From: Emergencia timonensis
Lineage (GTDB): Bacteria; Bacillota; Clostridia; Peptostreptococcales; Anaerovoracaceae
DNA: 64,000 nt
Direction: 5' to 3'
Assembly (NCBI RefSeq): GCF_900086585.1
Contig: NZ_FLKM01000009.1
Span: forward strand, 682,001 to 746,000
Of this stretch, positions 1 to 8,073 are shown piece by piece. The notes under the pieces were generated by a model. It searched no databases and had not been told where the DNA came from. It saw nothing but the letters and a program-made list of their open reading frames with translations. Positions within the stretch are counted from its first letter, which is position 1. The number at the start of each line of letters is the position of its first letter. The position numbers and the translations under genes were made by a program.

Positions 1-162
1 AACAGTGAAGACCACGTTGTAATCGTCTGCTCTATTGGCGCAGCGTTCTCCCCAGGGGCAGGAAAAACTTTTGACGAACTGTATGAAAATGCCGAAACTG
101 CAAGATTAAACGCAAAAAATACCGGGGAAAACATAAGTAGTATTTACAACGAGCGAAATTAA
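1..162 (+). CDS. GGDEF-domain protein, C-terminal fragment
   Basis: The last 53 codons of a gene that begins off the left edge. The visible tail has the usual end of a GGDEF (diguanylate cyclase) domain: a beta-strand ending in SIGAA, then TFDELYENAE, and a final AK..GEN. The GG(D/E)EF loop itself is outside the window, so it cannot be said whether the enzyme makes c-di-GMP. It ends with TAA, 44 bases before the next gene. Domain assignment is by pattern; activity is unknown. Confidence 0.75.
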   Translation, partial: NSEDHVVIVCSIGAAFSPGAGKTFDELYENAETARLNAKNTGENISSIYNERN

Positions 163-206
163 TTGTATAATTAAGAAAACTAGGAATTGGGGTGAAAATA
201 TAATAG

Positions 207-683
207 ATGGTTGGTCTTTGGGGAACTTATATAGGAAATATCATAATGACAATTTTTATATCCATGGTGCCAATCATTGAGCTGAGGGGAGCGATTCCCA
301 TCGGCGTTGCCAATGGTCTCAGTGTGAGAACAGCGCTTTTTGCAGCGATTATTGGCAATTTAATCCCTGTGCCTATTATCATATTGTTCGTGCGAAAAGT
401 ATTTGCATTTATCAGAACCAAAAGTGAAAAACTGGACCATCTGGTCTGCAGGTTTGAAGAGAAGGCAAAGAAACAATCAGGTATGGTTGAAAAGTACGAA
501 TGGTTTGGCCTCGTGCTCCTGGTCGCAATCCCGCTTCCAGGAACTGGAGCATGGACGGGAGCACTTGTTGCTGCTATGCTGGATATGAGGATGAAGAGAG
601 CATTTCCTGCAATTATGATCGGTGTGATCATCGCAGGGATTGTGGTTTCGTATATTACATACGGAGCAAGTATGTTGTTTTAA
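207..683 (+). CDS. COG2426 small multidrug export-family membrane protein
   Basis: A 158-residue integral membrane protein of the Sm_multidrug_ex family (COG2426). Four to five hydrophobic segments are visible, roughly residues 8-30, 38-65, 98-120 and 133-156. The family motifs ELRGAIPIG (near residue 25) and PLPGTGAWTGAL (near residue 110) are both present. The family name comes from an old drug-export annotation and true function is poorly known; the ELRG and GTGAW motifs recall small-molecule permeases. The ATG has a GGGGTG sequence 14 bases upstream. It precedes nfeD and an SPFH gene on the same strand with short gaps, so it may share their transcript and have a membrane-related role. Confidence 0.8.
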   Translation: MVGLWGTYIGNIIMTIFISMVPIIELRGAIPIGVANGLSVRTALFAAIIGNLIPVPIIILFVRKVFAFIRTKSEKLDHLVCRFEEKAKKQSGMVEKYEWFGLVLLVAIPLPGTGAWTGALVAAMLDMRMKRAFPAIMIGVIIAGIVVSYITYGASMLF

Positions 684-715
684 CATACGGTGGAATCTAA
701 CAAAAGGAGGTAAGA

Positions 716-1174
716 ATGATGATTTTAGGATTATCATGGTTCAGTATGCCGGTCTTCTGGCTGGCTGCAGCGGTCATCTTTGTCATCATCGAAGGACTGA
801 CCATGGGTCTGACGACTATTTGGTTCGCCGGCGGCGCTGTCATTGCATTGATTGCAGCTTTATTAGGCGCAGGGCTGGAAATACAAATTGGCTTGTTCTT
901 CGTGGTTTCGATCATTCTCCTGTTCAGCACCAGGAAGCTGTTTGTGAAAAAGCTACATACTGGACAGGAAAAGACCAATGTAGATGCCTTGATTGGCAGA
1001 GAAGCAGTCGTGACTTCAGCGATTAAGCCCCTGGAGCCTGGTATTATCCGGCTGGGAAGCCAGGATTGGACTGCAATCTGCAAAGCGGAGGATACTGTTA
1101 TAGCAGAAGGAACAAGAGTTCAAGTAACCGCCATTGAAGGGGTAAAGGCCGTGGTCGTCCCTTTGGCTGAATAG
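716..1174 (+). CDS. NfeD-family membrane protein
   Basis: A 152-residue protein with hydrophobic helices over about residues 8-75 and a soluble C-terminal domain (about 88-150) matching the OB-fold of short NfeD proteins. The segment LIGREAVVTSAIKPLEPG is the typical entry to that OB fold. NfeD proteins pair with SPFH/stomatin proteins in membrane microdomains, and the SPFH gene follows 13 bases downstream, which is the classical arrangement. A strong AAAGGAGG site lies 7 bases before the ATG. A second in-frame ATG follows immediately, so the start is uncertain by one residue. No protease domain is present (short form). Confidence 0.9.
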   Translation: MMILGLSWFSMPVFWLAAAVIFVIIEGLTMGLTTIWFAGGAVIALIAALLGAGLEIQIGLFFVVSIILLFSTRKLFVKKLHTGQEKTNVDALIGREAVVTSAIKPLEPGIIRLGSQDWTAICKAEDTVIAEGTRVQVTAIEGVKAVVVPLAE

Positions 1175-1187
1175 AAAGGAGATTATT

Positions 1188-2135
1188 ATGGGAGTTGAAA
1201 TGGGTGAAGTAATTAAAATAATCGTAATCGTAGTCTTAATTATCGTAGCAATCGGATTGGTTGTAACGAATATCAGAATCGTGCCGCAGGCAAGAGCCTA
1301 CGTCATTGAAAGACTGGGTGCATATAAAGGAACATGGCAAGTAGGGCTGCATTTTAAAGTGCCTCTAATCGATAAGATTTCCAGGAAAGTATCTCTGAAA
1401 GAAAAAGTGATTGATTTCCCGCCACAGCCGGTTATTACCAAAGATAATGTTACTATGGAAATTGACACAGTTATCTATTTTCAGATTACAGACCCTAAGC
1501 TATATGCTTACGGTGTTGAAAGTCCAATGGACGCAATTGAGAATCTGACTGCGACGACTTTGAGAAATATCATCGGTGAATTAGAACTGGATGAGTCTTT
1601 GACCAGCCGTGAGACGATCAATACAAAGATTCGTATTGTTTTGGACGAAGCTACTGATCCATGGGGTATCAAAATCAACCGTGTGGAAGTAAAGAATATT
1701 ACACCGCCAAGGGATATCCAACAGGCGATGGAAAAGCAGATGAGAGCTGAGCGAGAAAGAAGAGAAGCGATCATCAGAGCAGAGGGTGAGAAGAAGGCTG
1801 CGATACTGACCGCAGAAGGACACAAAGAGGCGGTCATCCTGGAAGCTGAAGCTAGTAAGGAATCAAAGATTCTCGATGCAGAGGCCAGAAAGCAGGCCTC
1901 CATCAGAGAAGCCGAAGGTCAGGCAGAAGCAATCAGAATGGTTAAACAGGCGACTGCCGACGGTATCAAAATGCTGGTTGAATCACAGCCAAACAAGGAA
2001 GTTATTGCCCTGCAGGGTTTGAATTCCTTCGAGAAGGCTGCTGACGGCCAGGCAACAAAGATCATCATTCCTTCAGAAATTGCAGGCCTGGCAGGGCTGG
2101 CAACTTCTCTGAAAGAATTGATCAAAGAAGACTAA
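1188..2135 (+). CDS. SPFH/Band 7 membrane-microdomain protein (QmcA/stomatin-like)
   Basis: A 315-residue protein with one N-terminal transmembrane helix (about residues 8-28), an SPFH domain (about 30-190: RAYVIERLGAY, later VTMEIDTVIYFQ and ELDESLTSRETIN) and a long alanine/glutamate-rich coiled coil (about 190-255) before a hydrophobic tail. This is the stomatin/prohibitin-like architecture that oligomerises on the inner membrane and scaffolds proteases or membrane domains. Length fits the family. It follows NfeD directly with a GAAAGGAG ribosome site, and a hairpin terminator starts about 24 bases after the stop, so this is probably the last gene of its operon. Confidence 0.93.
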   Translation: MGVEMGEVIKIIVIVVLIIVAIGLVVTNIRIVPQARAYVIERLGAYKGTWQVGLHFKVPLIDKISRKVSLKEKVIDFPPQPVITKDNVTMEIDTVIYFQITDPKLYAYGVESPMDAIENLTATTLRNIIGELELDESLTSRETINTKIRIVLDEATDPWGIKINRVEVKNITPPRDIQQAMEKQMRAERERREAIIRAEGEKKAAILTAEGHKEAVILEAEASKESKILDAEARKQASIREAEGQAEAIRMVKQATADGIKMLVESQPNKEVIALQGLNSFEKAADGQATKIIIPSEIAGLAGLATSLKELIKED

Positions 2136-2158
2136 TCGCATAGTAAATCAACATTGAA

Positions 2159-2187
2159 AGCACCTCGCTGAGCGGGGGGCTTTTTTG
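2159..2187 (+). terminator. Rho-independent terminator after the SPFH gene
   Basis: An imperfect GC-rich stem (GCACCTCGCT against GAGCGGGGGGC, with one mismatch and one G-T pair) is followed by six T residues at 2181-2186. Confidence 0.7.
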
Positions 2188-2492
2188 ATTCAAAGGAAAT
2201 TGCTTTTTTACAATTTCCTAATATCTTGAAAGTTAAACAAAGGCAAAAGCACGGAAGCGCATAGGACTGTTAACTGAATCTGAAAATCGACTGAGGGAAC
2301 CGCATACAAAACATAATAACAAATGGTTATATAAAAATGCAAAACAAAGTGTCGGCAAGAGAATTGCAAACAGCATATTATGTGTAATACAAGAAGGGAA
2401 AGTAATTTATTAAGATTAGAAAATAGCAATGACGTGTTTTTTGTGTTAAAATACCCATGTACCAACAGTATATAAATGTGGAGGCGCGATGG
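2188..2492. other. AT-rich intergenic stretch, weak promoter only
   Basis: About 300 bases without a convincing gene on either strand. A TAAAAT hexamer at 2447-2452 with a poor -35 (TAGCAA, 2424-2429) may drive the GNAT gene. I see nothing else here. Confidence 0.4.
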
Positions 2493-2936
2493 ATGAAAGA
2501 GGTCATATTGAGAAAAGCGGCGGTCTTGGACATGGACAGCATTATGAAGCTGCAGATCAGCATATTTGAGGGAGAGCAGAAAATTCCGGCAGAAATCATA
2601 CCGATTGCTGAGGAAATGCATCCGCAGTGGTGGTGCGCCTTACTGCAGGAGACTGTCGTAGGCGCGGTTGCAGCCTGGGAAGAGAAGGGCACGATTCATT
2701 GGGGCAGATTTGTCATGGACCCGGACTACAGAGGACTCCATATTGGCACGCGATTAGCTAAGTTTTCCTTGGACGATCTCTTCTCTCAGGGGATTGAAGA
2801 AATCCATCTGGAAGCGAGGGAGGCAACGGTAAAAATTATCTGCAGCATGGGTGGAAAAATTATGGGGCAGACGACCAACTTTTATGAGGGGACCGTAACA
2901 CCCCTCGTTCTATATAAACAGGATTATGCATCGTAG
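2493..2936 (+). CDS. GNAT-family N-acetyltransferase
   Basis: A 147-residue acetyltransferase of the GNAT fold. The core beta4-loop-alpha3 motif is visible as GRFVMDPDYRGLHIGTRLAKF (about residues 72-92); the RGLHIG part is the acetyl-CoA pyrophosphate-binding Q/RxxGxG/A loop. The substrate cannot be read from sequence. The start chosen is the ATG at 2493, eight bases after GGAGG; an in-frame ATG at 2457 lacks a ribosome site and lies next to the putative -10 box. It converges on the aldo/keto reductase gene. Confidence 0.8.
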   Translation: MKEVILRKAAVLDMDSIMKLQISIFEGEQKIPAEIIPIAEEMHPQWWCALLQETVVGAVAAWEEKGTIHWGRFVMDPDYRGLHIGTRLAKFSLDDLFSQGIEEIHLEAREATVKIICSMGGKIMGQTTNFYEGTVTPLVLYKQDYAS

Positions 2937-2966
2937 GGAGCGGGGTAACTTATGCTGCCCTGATAG

Positions 2967-3014
2967 AAAAGGAGAGTGGAAAGATAGCAAGGCTATCTTT
3001 CCACTCTCCTTTTT
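2967..3014. terminator. Bidirectional terminator, perfect 22-bp hairpin
   Basis: A perfect inverted repeat (arms 2967-2988 and 2992-3013, three-base loop) begins with AAAA and ends with TTTT. It would therefore act on both converging transcripts. Confidence 0.9.
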
Positions 3015-3021
3015 CCTATTA

Positions 3022-4053
3022 TTAGAGCAATGCCACCTGTTCCCGGTAGTCTGCCAGATTCTTAGCAAGCAGCGCCGGGGTGTCCAGGCCATAGGGGCAT
3101 TTTTCCCTGCATTGTCCGCAGTGGAGACATTCGTCGATCAATTCCATGTCGGCCTGATGAGCTTCGTCCATGTAGACAGAAGTCGGTGCCCGGCGGATCA
3201 TCAGGGACATCCGCGCGCAGTCGTTGATTTTGATACCGACAGGACATGGCATGCAGTAGCCGCAGCCACGGCAGAATTCACTAGAAAGTTCTTCGCGCTC
3301 TTTCTGAATAAAGTTCTGCATTTCTTCGTCCATGGCAGGCGGGTTCTTTTCGCAGGCGATGAATTCCTGCAGCTCCTCCATCTTCTGTACGCCCCAGATG
3401 GGCAGCACGTGGTCGTACTGCGCACAGAAGGCGTAGGCGGCATCAGCTCTCGTAATCAGTCCGCCGCTCATGGCCTTCATGGCGATAAAACCCATATCAG
3501 CCTGTTTGCACTTTTCTACCAAAGCGGCATCCTGCTCGCTGGCCAGGTAGCAGAAGGGAAACTGCAGGGTTTCGTAGAGACCGGAGTCGATGGCCTCGTG
3601 GGCAACAGCCAGCCTGTGATTGGTGATGCCGATGTGCCTGACCTTGCCCTGGGCTTTTGCTTCCAGCATGGCCTCATAGAGTCCCGTGCCGTCGCCCGGT
3701 TTTGGACAGAAGGCTGGATTGTGGAACTGATAGAGATCCAGGTAATCTGTCTGAAGATCAGAAAGAGACTGGGCAAGCTGTGACCAGAATTCCTCCGTAG
3801 TATTGCACATGGTTTTGCTGGCTATGTAAACCTTGTCTCTGATTCCGCGTTTGGCAATGGCGCAGCCCAGTTTCTCTTCACTGTCCGTATAGAAACGGGC
3901 GGTATCGTAAAAGGTCATGCCGTTATCATAGGCTTCGTAGATCAGAGCCTCTGCTTCCTCATAAGGAATTCTCTGAATCGGCAGAGCGCCAAAGCCGTTT
4001 TTATTCGTTATGATTTCTGTTTTTCCAAGTCTGACCTTCGTCATAGTTTTCAC
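3022..4053 (-). CDS. Aldo/keto reductase with C-terminal ferredoxin domain (COG1453)
   Basis: A 343-residue fusion. Residues 1-265 form an aldo/keto reductase barrel: DTARFYTDSEEKLG with the catalytic Asp and Tyr, IASK with the Lys, and LYQFHN with the His. Residues 265-340 carry two 4Fe-4S-type cysteine clusters, CRGCGYCMPCP and CLHCGQCREKCP. The COG1453 family is common in anaerobes and probably couples ferredoxin to reduction of a carbonyl compound; the substrate is unknown. It lies two bases downstream of the UPF0210 gene on the same strand and ends at the shared bidirectional terminator. Confidence 0.9.
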   Translation of the reverse strand: MKTMTKVRLGKTEIITNKNGFGALPIQRIPYEEAEALIYEAYDNGMTFYDTARFYTDSEEKLGCAIAKRGIRDKVYIASKTMCNTTEEFWSQLAQSLSDLQTDYLDLYQFHNPAFCPKPGDGTGLYEAMLEAKAQGKVRHIGITNHRLAVAHEAIDSGLYETLQFPFCYLASEQDAALVEKCKQADMGFIAMKAMSGGLITRADAAYAFCAQYDHVLPIWGVQKMEELQEFIACEKNPPAMDEEMQNFIQKEREELSSEFCRGCGYCMPCPVGIKINDCARMSLMIRRAPTSVYMDEAHQADMELIDECLHCGQCREKCPYGLDTPALLAKNLADYREQVALL

Positions 4054-4055
4054 CT

Positions 4056-5414
4056 CTAATTTTTTAAACTCTGCAGCGGAGCCGGAATCCGTCCGCCGCG
4101 GTTGATCATCTTGGCTGGGGACTGGCTTCTGAGCGGCATGACCGGTCCGTAGCCTAAAAGTCCGCCAAAGTCCAGTTCTTCGCCTTCTTTGAGTCCAATA
4201 GCAGGAATTACTCGCACCGCCGTCGTCTTGGAGTTGACCATGCCGATAGCCGCTTCGTCAGCGATAATGGCAGAGATGACTTCGCTGGCAGTATCGCCTG
4301 GAATGACGATCATGTCGAGACCTACAGAGCAGACAGCGGTCATCGCTTCTAATTTTTCGATGGAAAGAACTCCATTTCTGGCAGCTGCAATCATGCCCGC
4401 GTCTTCACTGACTGGGATGAAAGCGCCGGAAAGCCCGCCGACGCTGGAAGATGCCATGACGCCGCCTTTTTTCACTGCATCATTGAGCATGGCGAGGGCA
4501 GCAGTCGTTCCGTGAGCGCCGCACTGTTCCAGGCCGATCTCTTCCAAAATGTGTGCGACGGAGTCGCCTACAGCAGGTGTCGGCGCCAAGGACAGGTCGA
4601 CGATGCCGAATTCCACATCCAGCATATCGGCAGCTTCACGACCGACCAGCTGGCCGATGCGGGTGATCTTGAAAGCAGTCTTTTTGATGGCTTCTGCCAC
4701 CACGTTGATCGGTGCGTCAGCAGGCATCTTGGAGAGTACGGATCGGACGACGCCGGGGCCGGATACACCCACACTGATGACGCAGTCTGCTTCACCTACG
4801 CCGTGGAAGGCGCCAGCCATAAACGGGTTATCTTCTACAGCGTTGCAGAAGACGACCAATTTGGCAGCGCCGATGCACTGTCTGTCTTTGGTCAGCTCCG
4901 ATGCCTGCCTGACGGTTTCGCCCATGATTTTGACGGCGTCCATGTTGATGCCGGCTTTGGTGGAACCGACATTGACGGAGGAACAGACCAGTTCCGTCTC
5001 TGAAAGGGCGCGAGGAATGGATTCGATCAGTTCCCTGTCACCGGCGCTGAACCCTTTCTGCACCAGAGCGGAATAACCGCCGATGAAGTTGACGCCTACA
5101 TCGTGGGCAACTCTGTCCAGGGTTTTGGCGTATTTGACCGGATCTCCGCCGGATACGCCCGCCAGCATGGAAATCGGCGTGACCGCGATTCGCTTATTTA
5201 CGATGGGAATGCCGTATTTCTTTTCGATGGATTCTCCGGTTTTTACCAGATCCTTGGCATGGCTGTATATTTTGTTGTAAACCTTTTCACAGGATTTGTC
5301 GATGTCGCTGTCTGCACAGTCGATCAGAGAGATTCCCATGGTGATGGTTCTGATGTCTAAGTTTTCTTCTTGTATCATGGTGATGGTTTCCATGATGTCG
5401 CTCATATTTAACAT
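4056..5414 (-). CDS. UPF0210/PFL-like protein (COG2848, DUF711)
   Basis: A 452-residue protein of the conserved UPF0210 family. Family signatures include the N-terminal [32 protein letters not shown], and a glycine-rich C-terminal half ([17 protein letters not shown]). It is distantly related to glycyl-radical enzymes, but no radical glycine motif is claimed here and the reaction is unknown. The start is the ATG at 5414, preceded by GCGGAGGAT, which matches the conserved family N-terminus; an upstream in-frame ATG at 5468 would run back into the ACT gene. It is co-transcribed with the ACT protein, its near-universal partner. Confidence 0.88.
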   Translation of the reverse strand: MLNMSDIMETITMIQEENLDIRTITMGISLIDCADSDIDKSCEKVYNKIYSHAKDLVKTGESIEKKYGIPIVNKRIAVTPISMLAGVSGGDPVKYAKTLDRVAHDVGVNFIGGYSALVQKGFSAGDRELIESIPRALSETELVCSSVNVGSTKAGINMDAVKIMGETVRQASELTKDRQCIGAAKLVVFCNAVEDNPFMAGAFHGVGEADCVISVGVSGPGVVRSVLSKMPADAPINVVAEAIKKTAFKITRIGQLVGREAADMLDVEFGIVDLSLAPTPAVGDSVAHILEEIGLEQCGAHGTTAALAMLNDAVKKGGVMASSSVGGLSGAFIPVSEDAGMIAAARNGVLSIEKLEAMTAVCSVGLDMIVIPGDTASEVISAIIADEAAIGMVNSKTTAVRVIPAIGLKEGEELDFGGLLGYGPVMPLRSQSPAKMINRGGRIPAPLQSLKN

Positions 5415-5433
5415 TGTGACGATCCTCCGCTTC

Positions 5434-5709
5434 CTATATTCTATGCATGGAATTAAAGATATTCTCATGCATGACGTGAACCTGCATGGCAGGTACTTTT
5501 TCTTCGATGGATTTTTGGAGCTGGTCGATCTGCTTGTCCGATTCTGTAATGTCGATGATCATGACCATACAGAAAAAACTGTCCAGAACGGACTGGGTCA
5601 CTTCGATGACGTTGGTGTTTGCTTCTGCGCAGGCAGTGGAAACCTTTGCCAGGATCCCAACCATATCTTTTCCGATCACTGTTACCACAGCTTTTGATGT
5701 TTCTTTCAT
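5434..5709 (-). CDS. UPF0237 ACT-domain protein (COG3830)
   Basis: A 91-residue single ACT domain: [18 protein letters not shown] at the start and a central [17 protein letters not shown] domains bind small ligands, often amino acids, and regulate partner proteins. The gene sits upstream of the UPF0210 gene, an arrangement conserved in many Firmicutes, so it probably regulates that partner. The ATG overlaps the TGA of the radical SAM gene by four bases (ATGA), implying translational coupling; AAAAGGAG lies just upstream. Confidence 0.88.
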   Translation of the reverse strand: MKETSKAVVTVIGKDMVGILAKVSTACAEANTNVIEVTQSVLDSFFCMVMIIDITESDKQIDQLQKSIEEKVPAMQVHVMHENIFNSMHRI

Positions 5710-6749
5710 TTCTTTTCTCCTTTTATTACAACTTGAAATTGATGATCATTGAGTGAGTCATTTACCTTATATAATATGTTAAGACAGGGGTACTTTTCAA
5801 GAAAAAATTTCTTGTTTCTGCCGGAATTTCCAACCATATTAGAAAAACTTTTCGAATTAGCATAAAAAGTGACTTTTGTGCGGCTGTTTCGATCAAAATC
5901 CGTCCCGGCCAGCTTCTCTTCGATGCGCTCTCTGGCGATTTCGCCCTCCACCAGCTGCCGAAAGGCGGGGTGGTAGGTACCGCCACTGATCTCACCGTTT
6001 TCGCTGATGATATCGGTGCTCTTGAGGCCCACGCGGATGATGTTGATACTGGCAGCATCGAGGAGCTTGTACATCTCCTTGGTTCGCAGAATTGCTTCGT
6101 CTTGAGAGAGCGGTTCGTATTCGCCGCGCAGATACTGATTGTGAAGCTCCGTATCGTTGATGACGATGGTGGGATAGAGACGGGCTATCGCAGGGGCGAT
6201 TTTGACGGTTTCTCTTGCCGAGTAGAGGCAGGTTTCCAGGGTGTCCCCGGGCAGACCGATCATCAGCTGAATGCCCAGCTCAAATCCGTAGTCTTTGATC
6301 AGATCACAGGCCTGGTAGACTACTTTGCTGTCGTGACCTCGATTGGAAAGTGCGAGCACCTTGTCATCGAAGGACTGCACGCCCAGTTCGATCGTATCGG
6401 CGCCATACTGTTTCAGGTTATCGAGGATTTTTTCGTCGATGTAGTCTGGCCTGGTGGACATATGGATCTTGTCGACTCTGCCCGCATCCTTGTATTTCCC
6501 TGCGATAGCCAGATAAGCAGACTGCTCTTCTATGGGGATCCCCGTAAAGCTGCCGCCGAAAAAGGCGATTTCTATGGTGTCCAGATTTCGGTTCTCTAAG
6601 GTGGATAACCAGGTTTCTATGGTGTTTTCCACATCTTCGCCTGTGACCGCCTTCTGCCTGGCCGTGATTTTCTTCTGGTTGCAGAAGATGCAGTCGTTAG
6701 GGCAGCCTTTGTGGGGGATGAAGATGGGTATGATTGCATGTTTTTTCAC
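5706..6749 (-). CDS. Radical SAM protein (Elp3/HemN-like, COG1243-related)
   Basis: A 347-residue radical SAM enzyme. The cluster motif is CPNDCIFC (CxxxCxxC) near residue 16, followed by FFGGSFTG (the GGE-like SAM-binding segment), STRPDYID and ELGVQSFDD, all in the order seen in Elp3-like proteins. A C-terminal acetyltransferase domain like that of full Elp3 is absent, so it is a short variant and the substrate is unknown. The start is a GTG at 6749 ten bases after GGAGG, because homologues begin with (M)KKH just before the conserved IPIFIPHKGCP; an ATG at 6827 would add residues encoded by a structured-RNA-like region. It overlaps the ACT gene by four bases. Confidence 0.85.
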   Translation of the reverse strand: MKKHAIIPIFIPHKGCPNDCIFCNQKKITARQKAVTGEDVENTIETWLSTLENRNLDTIEIAFFGGSFTGIPIEEQSAYLAIAGKYKDAGRVDKIHMSTRPDYIDEKILDNLKQYGADTIELGVQSFDDKVLALSNRGHDSKVVYQACDLIKDYGFELGIQLMIGLPGDTLETCLYSARETVKIAPAIARLYPTIVINDTELHNQYLRGEYEPLSQDEAILRTKEMYKLLDAASINIIRVGLKSTDIISENGEISGGTYHPAFRQLVEGEIARERIEEKLAGTDFDRNSRTKVTFYANSKSFSNMVGNSGRNKKFFLEKYPCLNILYKVNDSLNDHQFQVVIKGEKK

Positions 6750-6978
6750 TTGTCTTTCGCCTCCATTGCTTCGGTTTGCAGCTTCACTGCGGTACTCACG
6801 TACTTCAGGTACGTTCCGTTCCTCCATTCAGCGCAAACCTGTGCACTAAAGGCGAAATCCTGCGTGAAACTGTTTTTATGCCCTAACCCGGTTTTGGTAC
6901 AAAACCGCTGGTAGGTCAAACGCCAGAAAATCCAAAATCTCAGATTTTGTAATTTTTACGGCGCCTCCTTTCGTCGAT
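6750..6978 (-). ncRNA. Candidate structured RNA upstream of the radical SAM gene (possibly raiA-type)
   Basis: On the minus strand this 230-base stretch holds several consecutive stems. There is a hairpin CAAAATCTGAGATTTTG (6932-6948), a hairpin CGGTTTTG/CAAAACCG (about 6890-6908), a long-range stem GGTTTGC/GCAAACC enclosing ACGTAC/GTACGT, and GGAGGCG at both ends. It lacks a credible start codon although one frame stays open. Its size and Firmicutes setting would fit the raiA-motif RNA, but I recall that family only roughly and cannot confirm it. The GGAGG near its 3' end doubles as the ribosome site of the radical SAM gene. Confidence 0.5.
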
Positions 6979-7037
6979 ATGGGTTTGTTCTTTGTCTCTC
7001 TCGAATATAGGGTATGGGGGTATATATCAGCCGTTTC

Positions 7038-7307
7038 GTACAATACAGTTAGGCTTTTTGCAGGTACTTGATTTATTTGGCGTAACTGTTTGCATGTTAA
7101 GTGCCAGAAATCGGCAAAACTTCGCTATTCGTGGCCCGATTCTCGTATGAATATGCAGAAAAGGGCGCTTATGGGGCCTGTATTACGCCGCAGGTATGTT
7201 TTTTTGCAGCCTTACAAAGCATATACCCCCCTGCTAAACAGTAAAAAGAAGTCAACAGTTACGCGAAGACCCGTAAAAGGCTTCAAAAAGCATAACCGTA
7301 TTGTAAC
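7038..7307. repeat. Inverted-repeat element R1, copy 1
   Basis: Imperfect terminal inverted repeats of about 55 bases bound this 270-bp element. The left arm has TACAATACAGTTAGGCTTTTTG (7039-7060) then GCGTAACTGTT (7080-7090). The right arm read in reverse has TTACAATACGGTTATGC then TTTTTG, and CGCGTAACTGTT. The same arms occur at 35256-35547 and as a half copy at 23692-23743. A short open frame inside it is not credible. The element starts nine bases after the stop of the minus-strand gene at 7316. Confidence 0.7.
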
Positions 7308-7315
7308 ACGGCGGC

Positions 7316-7963
7316 CTACAAAATCGACCCGATATCAGTCAGTTTATAATCTGGGAACCATCTGCAAGTTAAGCCCCGCTTTTCGATAAAGGTGACGATG
7401 CGCTGAAAATCGGGATGGGCAAAGAGGTCGCCGTTAAAGAGCACCTCGTTTCCCACTCTGCCGCTGCAGCCGCCGATGAATCCGGTGTCATAGCCGTCCA
7501 GGCGGACAAAACCGGGGGAAACCTGCAGAACTTCCAGTTCCGGGTATTTGCTGCACGCGCGAATGATGCCCTCATCATAGGTGATGATGGCATCTTCTGC
7601 GACTACGACGATACTGCACTTGGTATAACCCTGGCCCACGTCGATCAAAGTCATACCCATCTCCTTGGCGGCAAGGAGCAGCTTTTCGTTGGTATAGGAC
7701 AGGTTATGGATGAAGTATCTGCCGGTGCAGGCCGCATTGAAGGCTACATCAGAAGGGTAATCTCTGCCCAGGTCTTCTTTTTCTGCAAAGAAAATCGGTG
7801 CGCCGTCCCCGGCTCCCATTTTGCACAAAAAAATATCAGGGTGATTGGAAATTGCCGGATCGACGATGTCGCTGGAGGCAATAAAAGACAGGTGGCAGCC
7901 CAGGCCTTCTAAATAGTCTGTCAGTATCTTGTTTGCATCTTTTGAAATGTATATCTTGTTCAT
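7316..7963 (-). CDS. GME-fold protein of unknown function (DUF6873-like)
   Basis: A 215-residue protein resembling the DUF6873 group, whose fold is that of guanidino-modifying enzymes such as peptidylarginine deiminases. Visible landmarks are FNAACTGRYFIHN (about residue 74), DVGQGYTKCSIVVV (about 108) and FIGGCSGRVGNEVLFNGDL (about 162). No catalytic Cys can be assigned with confidence, so activity is unknown. No Shine-Dalgarno sequence precedes the ATG; instead an extended -10 (TGTTAGAAT) ends six bases before it, suggesting a leaderless message. R1 copy 1 follows immediately downstream. Confidence 0.65.
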   Translation of the reverse strand: MNKIYISKDANKILTDYLEGLGCHLSFIASSDIVDPAISNHPDIFLCKMGAGDGAPIFFAEKEDLGRDYPSDVAFNAACTGRYFIHNLSYTNEKLLLAAKEMGMTLIDVGQGYTKCSIVVVAEDAIITYDEGIIRACSKYPELEVLQVSPGFVRLDGYDTGFIGGCSGRVGNEVLFNGDLFAHPDFQRIVTFIEKRGLTCRWFPDYKLTDIGSIL

Positions 7964-8073
7964 AGCAATATTCTAACACGAATAGCCGGTGAAAAAAAGA
8001 AGTTATTGCAGATTCCCTCTTGACTTCCGCCTTTGGTATGTGTTTATACTATTGTTAGTAGAAGGAGTGAATT

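Noticed and set aside
2926..3783. 285-codon plus-strand open frame
   Set aside because: It is antisense to the aldo/keto reductase, begins inside the terminator and has no recognisable domain.
4512..5076. Long plus-strand open frames over the UPF0210 gene
   Set aside because: Antisense shadows created by the biased codon use of a well-conserved gene.
6750..6960. Open frame of about 70 codons on the minus strand ending in TGA at the radical SAM start
   Set aside because: There is no start codon, and the sequence is dominated by perfect hairpins; an RNA explanation fits better, though translation is not excluded.
7090..7389. 99-codon open frame
   Set aside because: It runs through the R1 inverted-repeat element into the antisense of the GME-fold gene, with no ribosome site or family resemblance.
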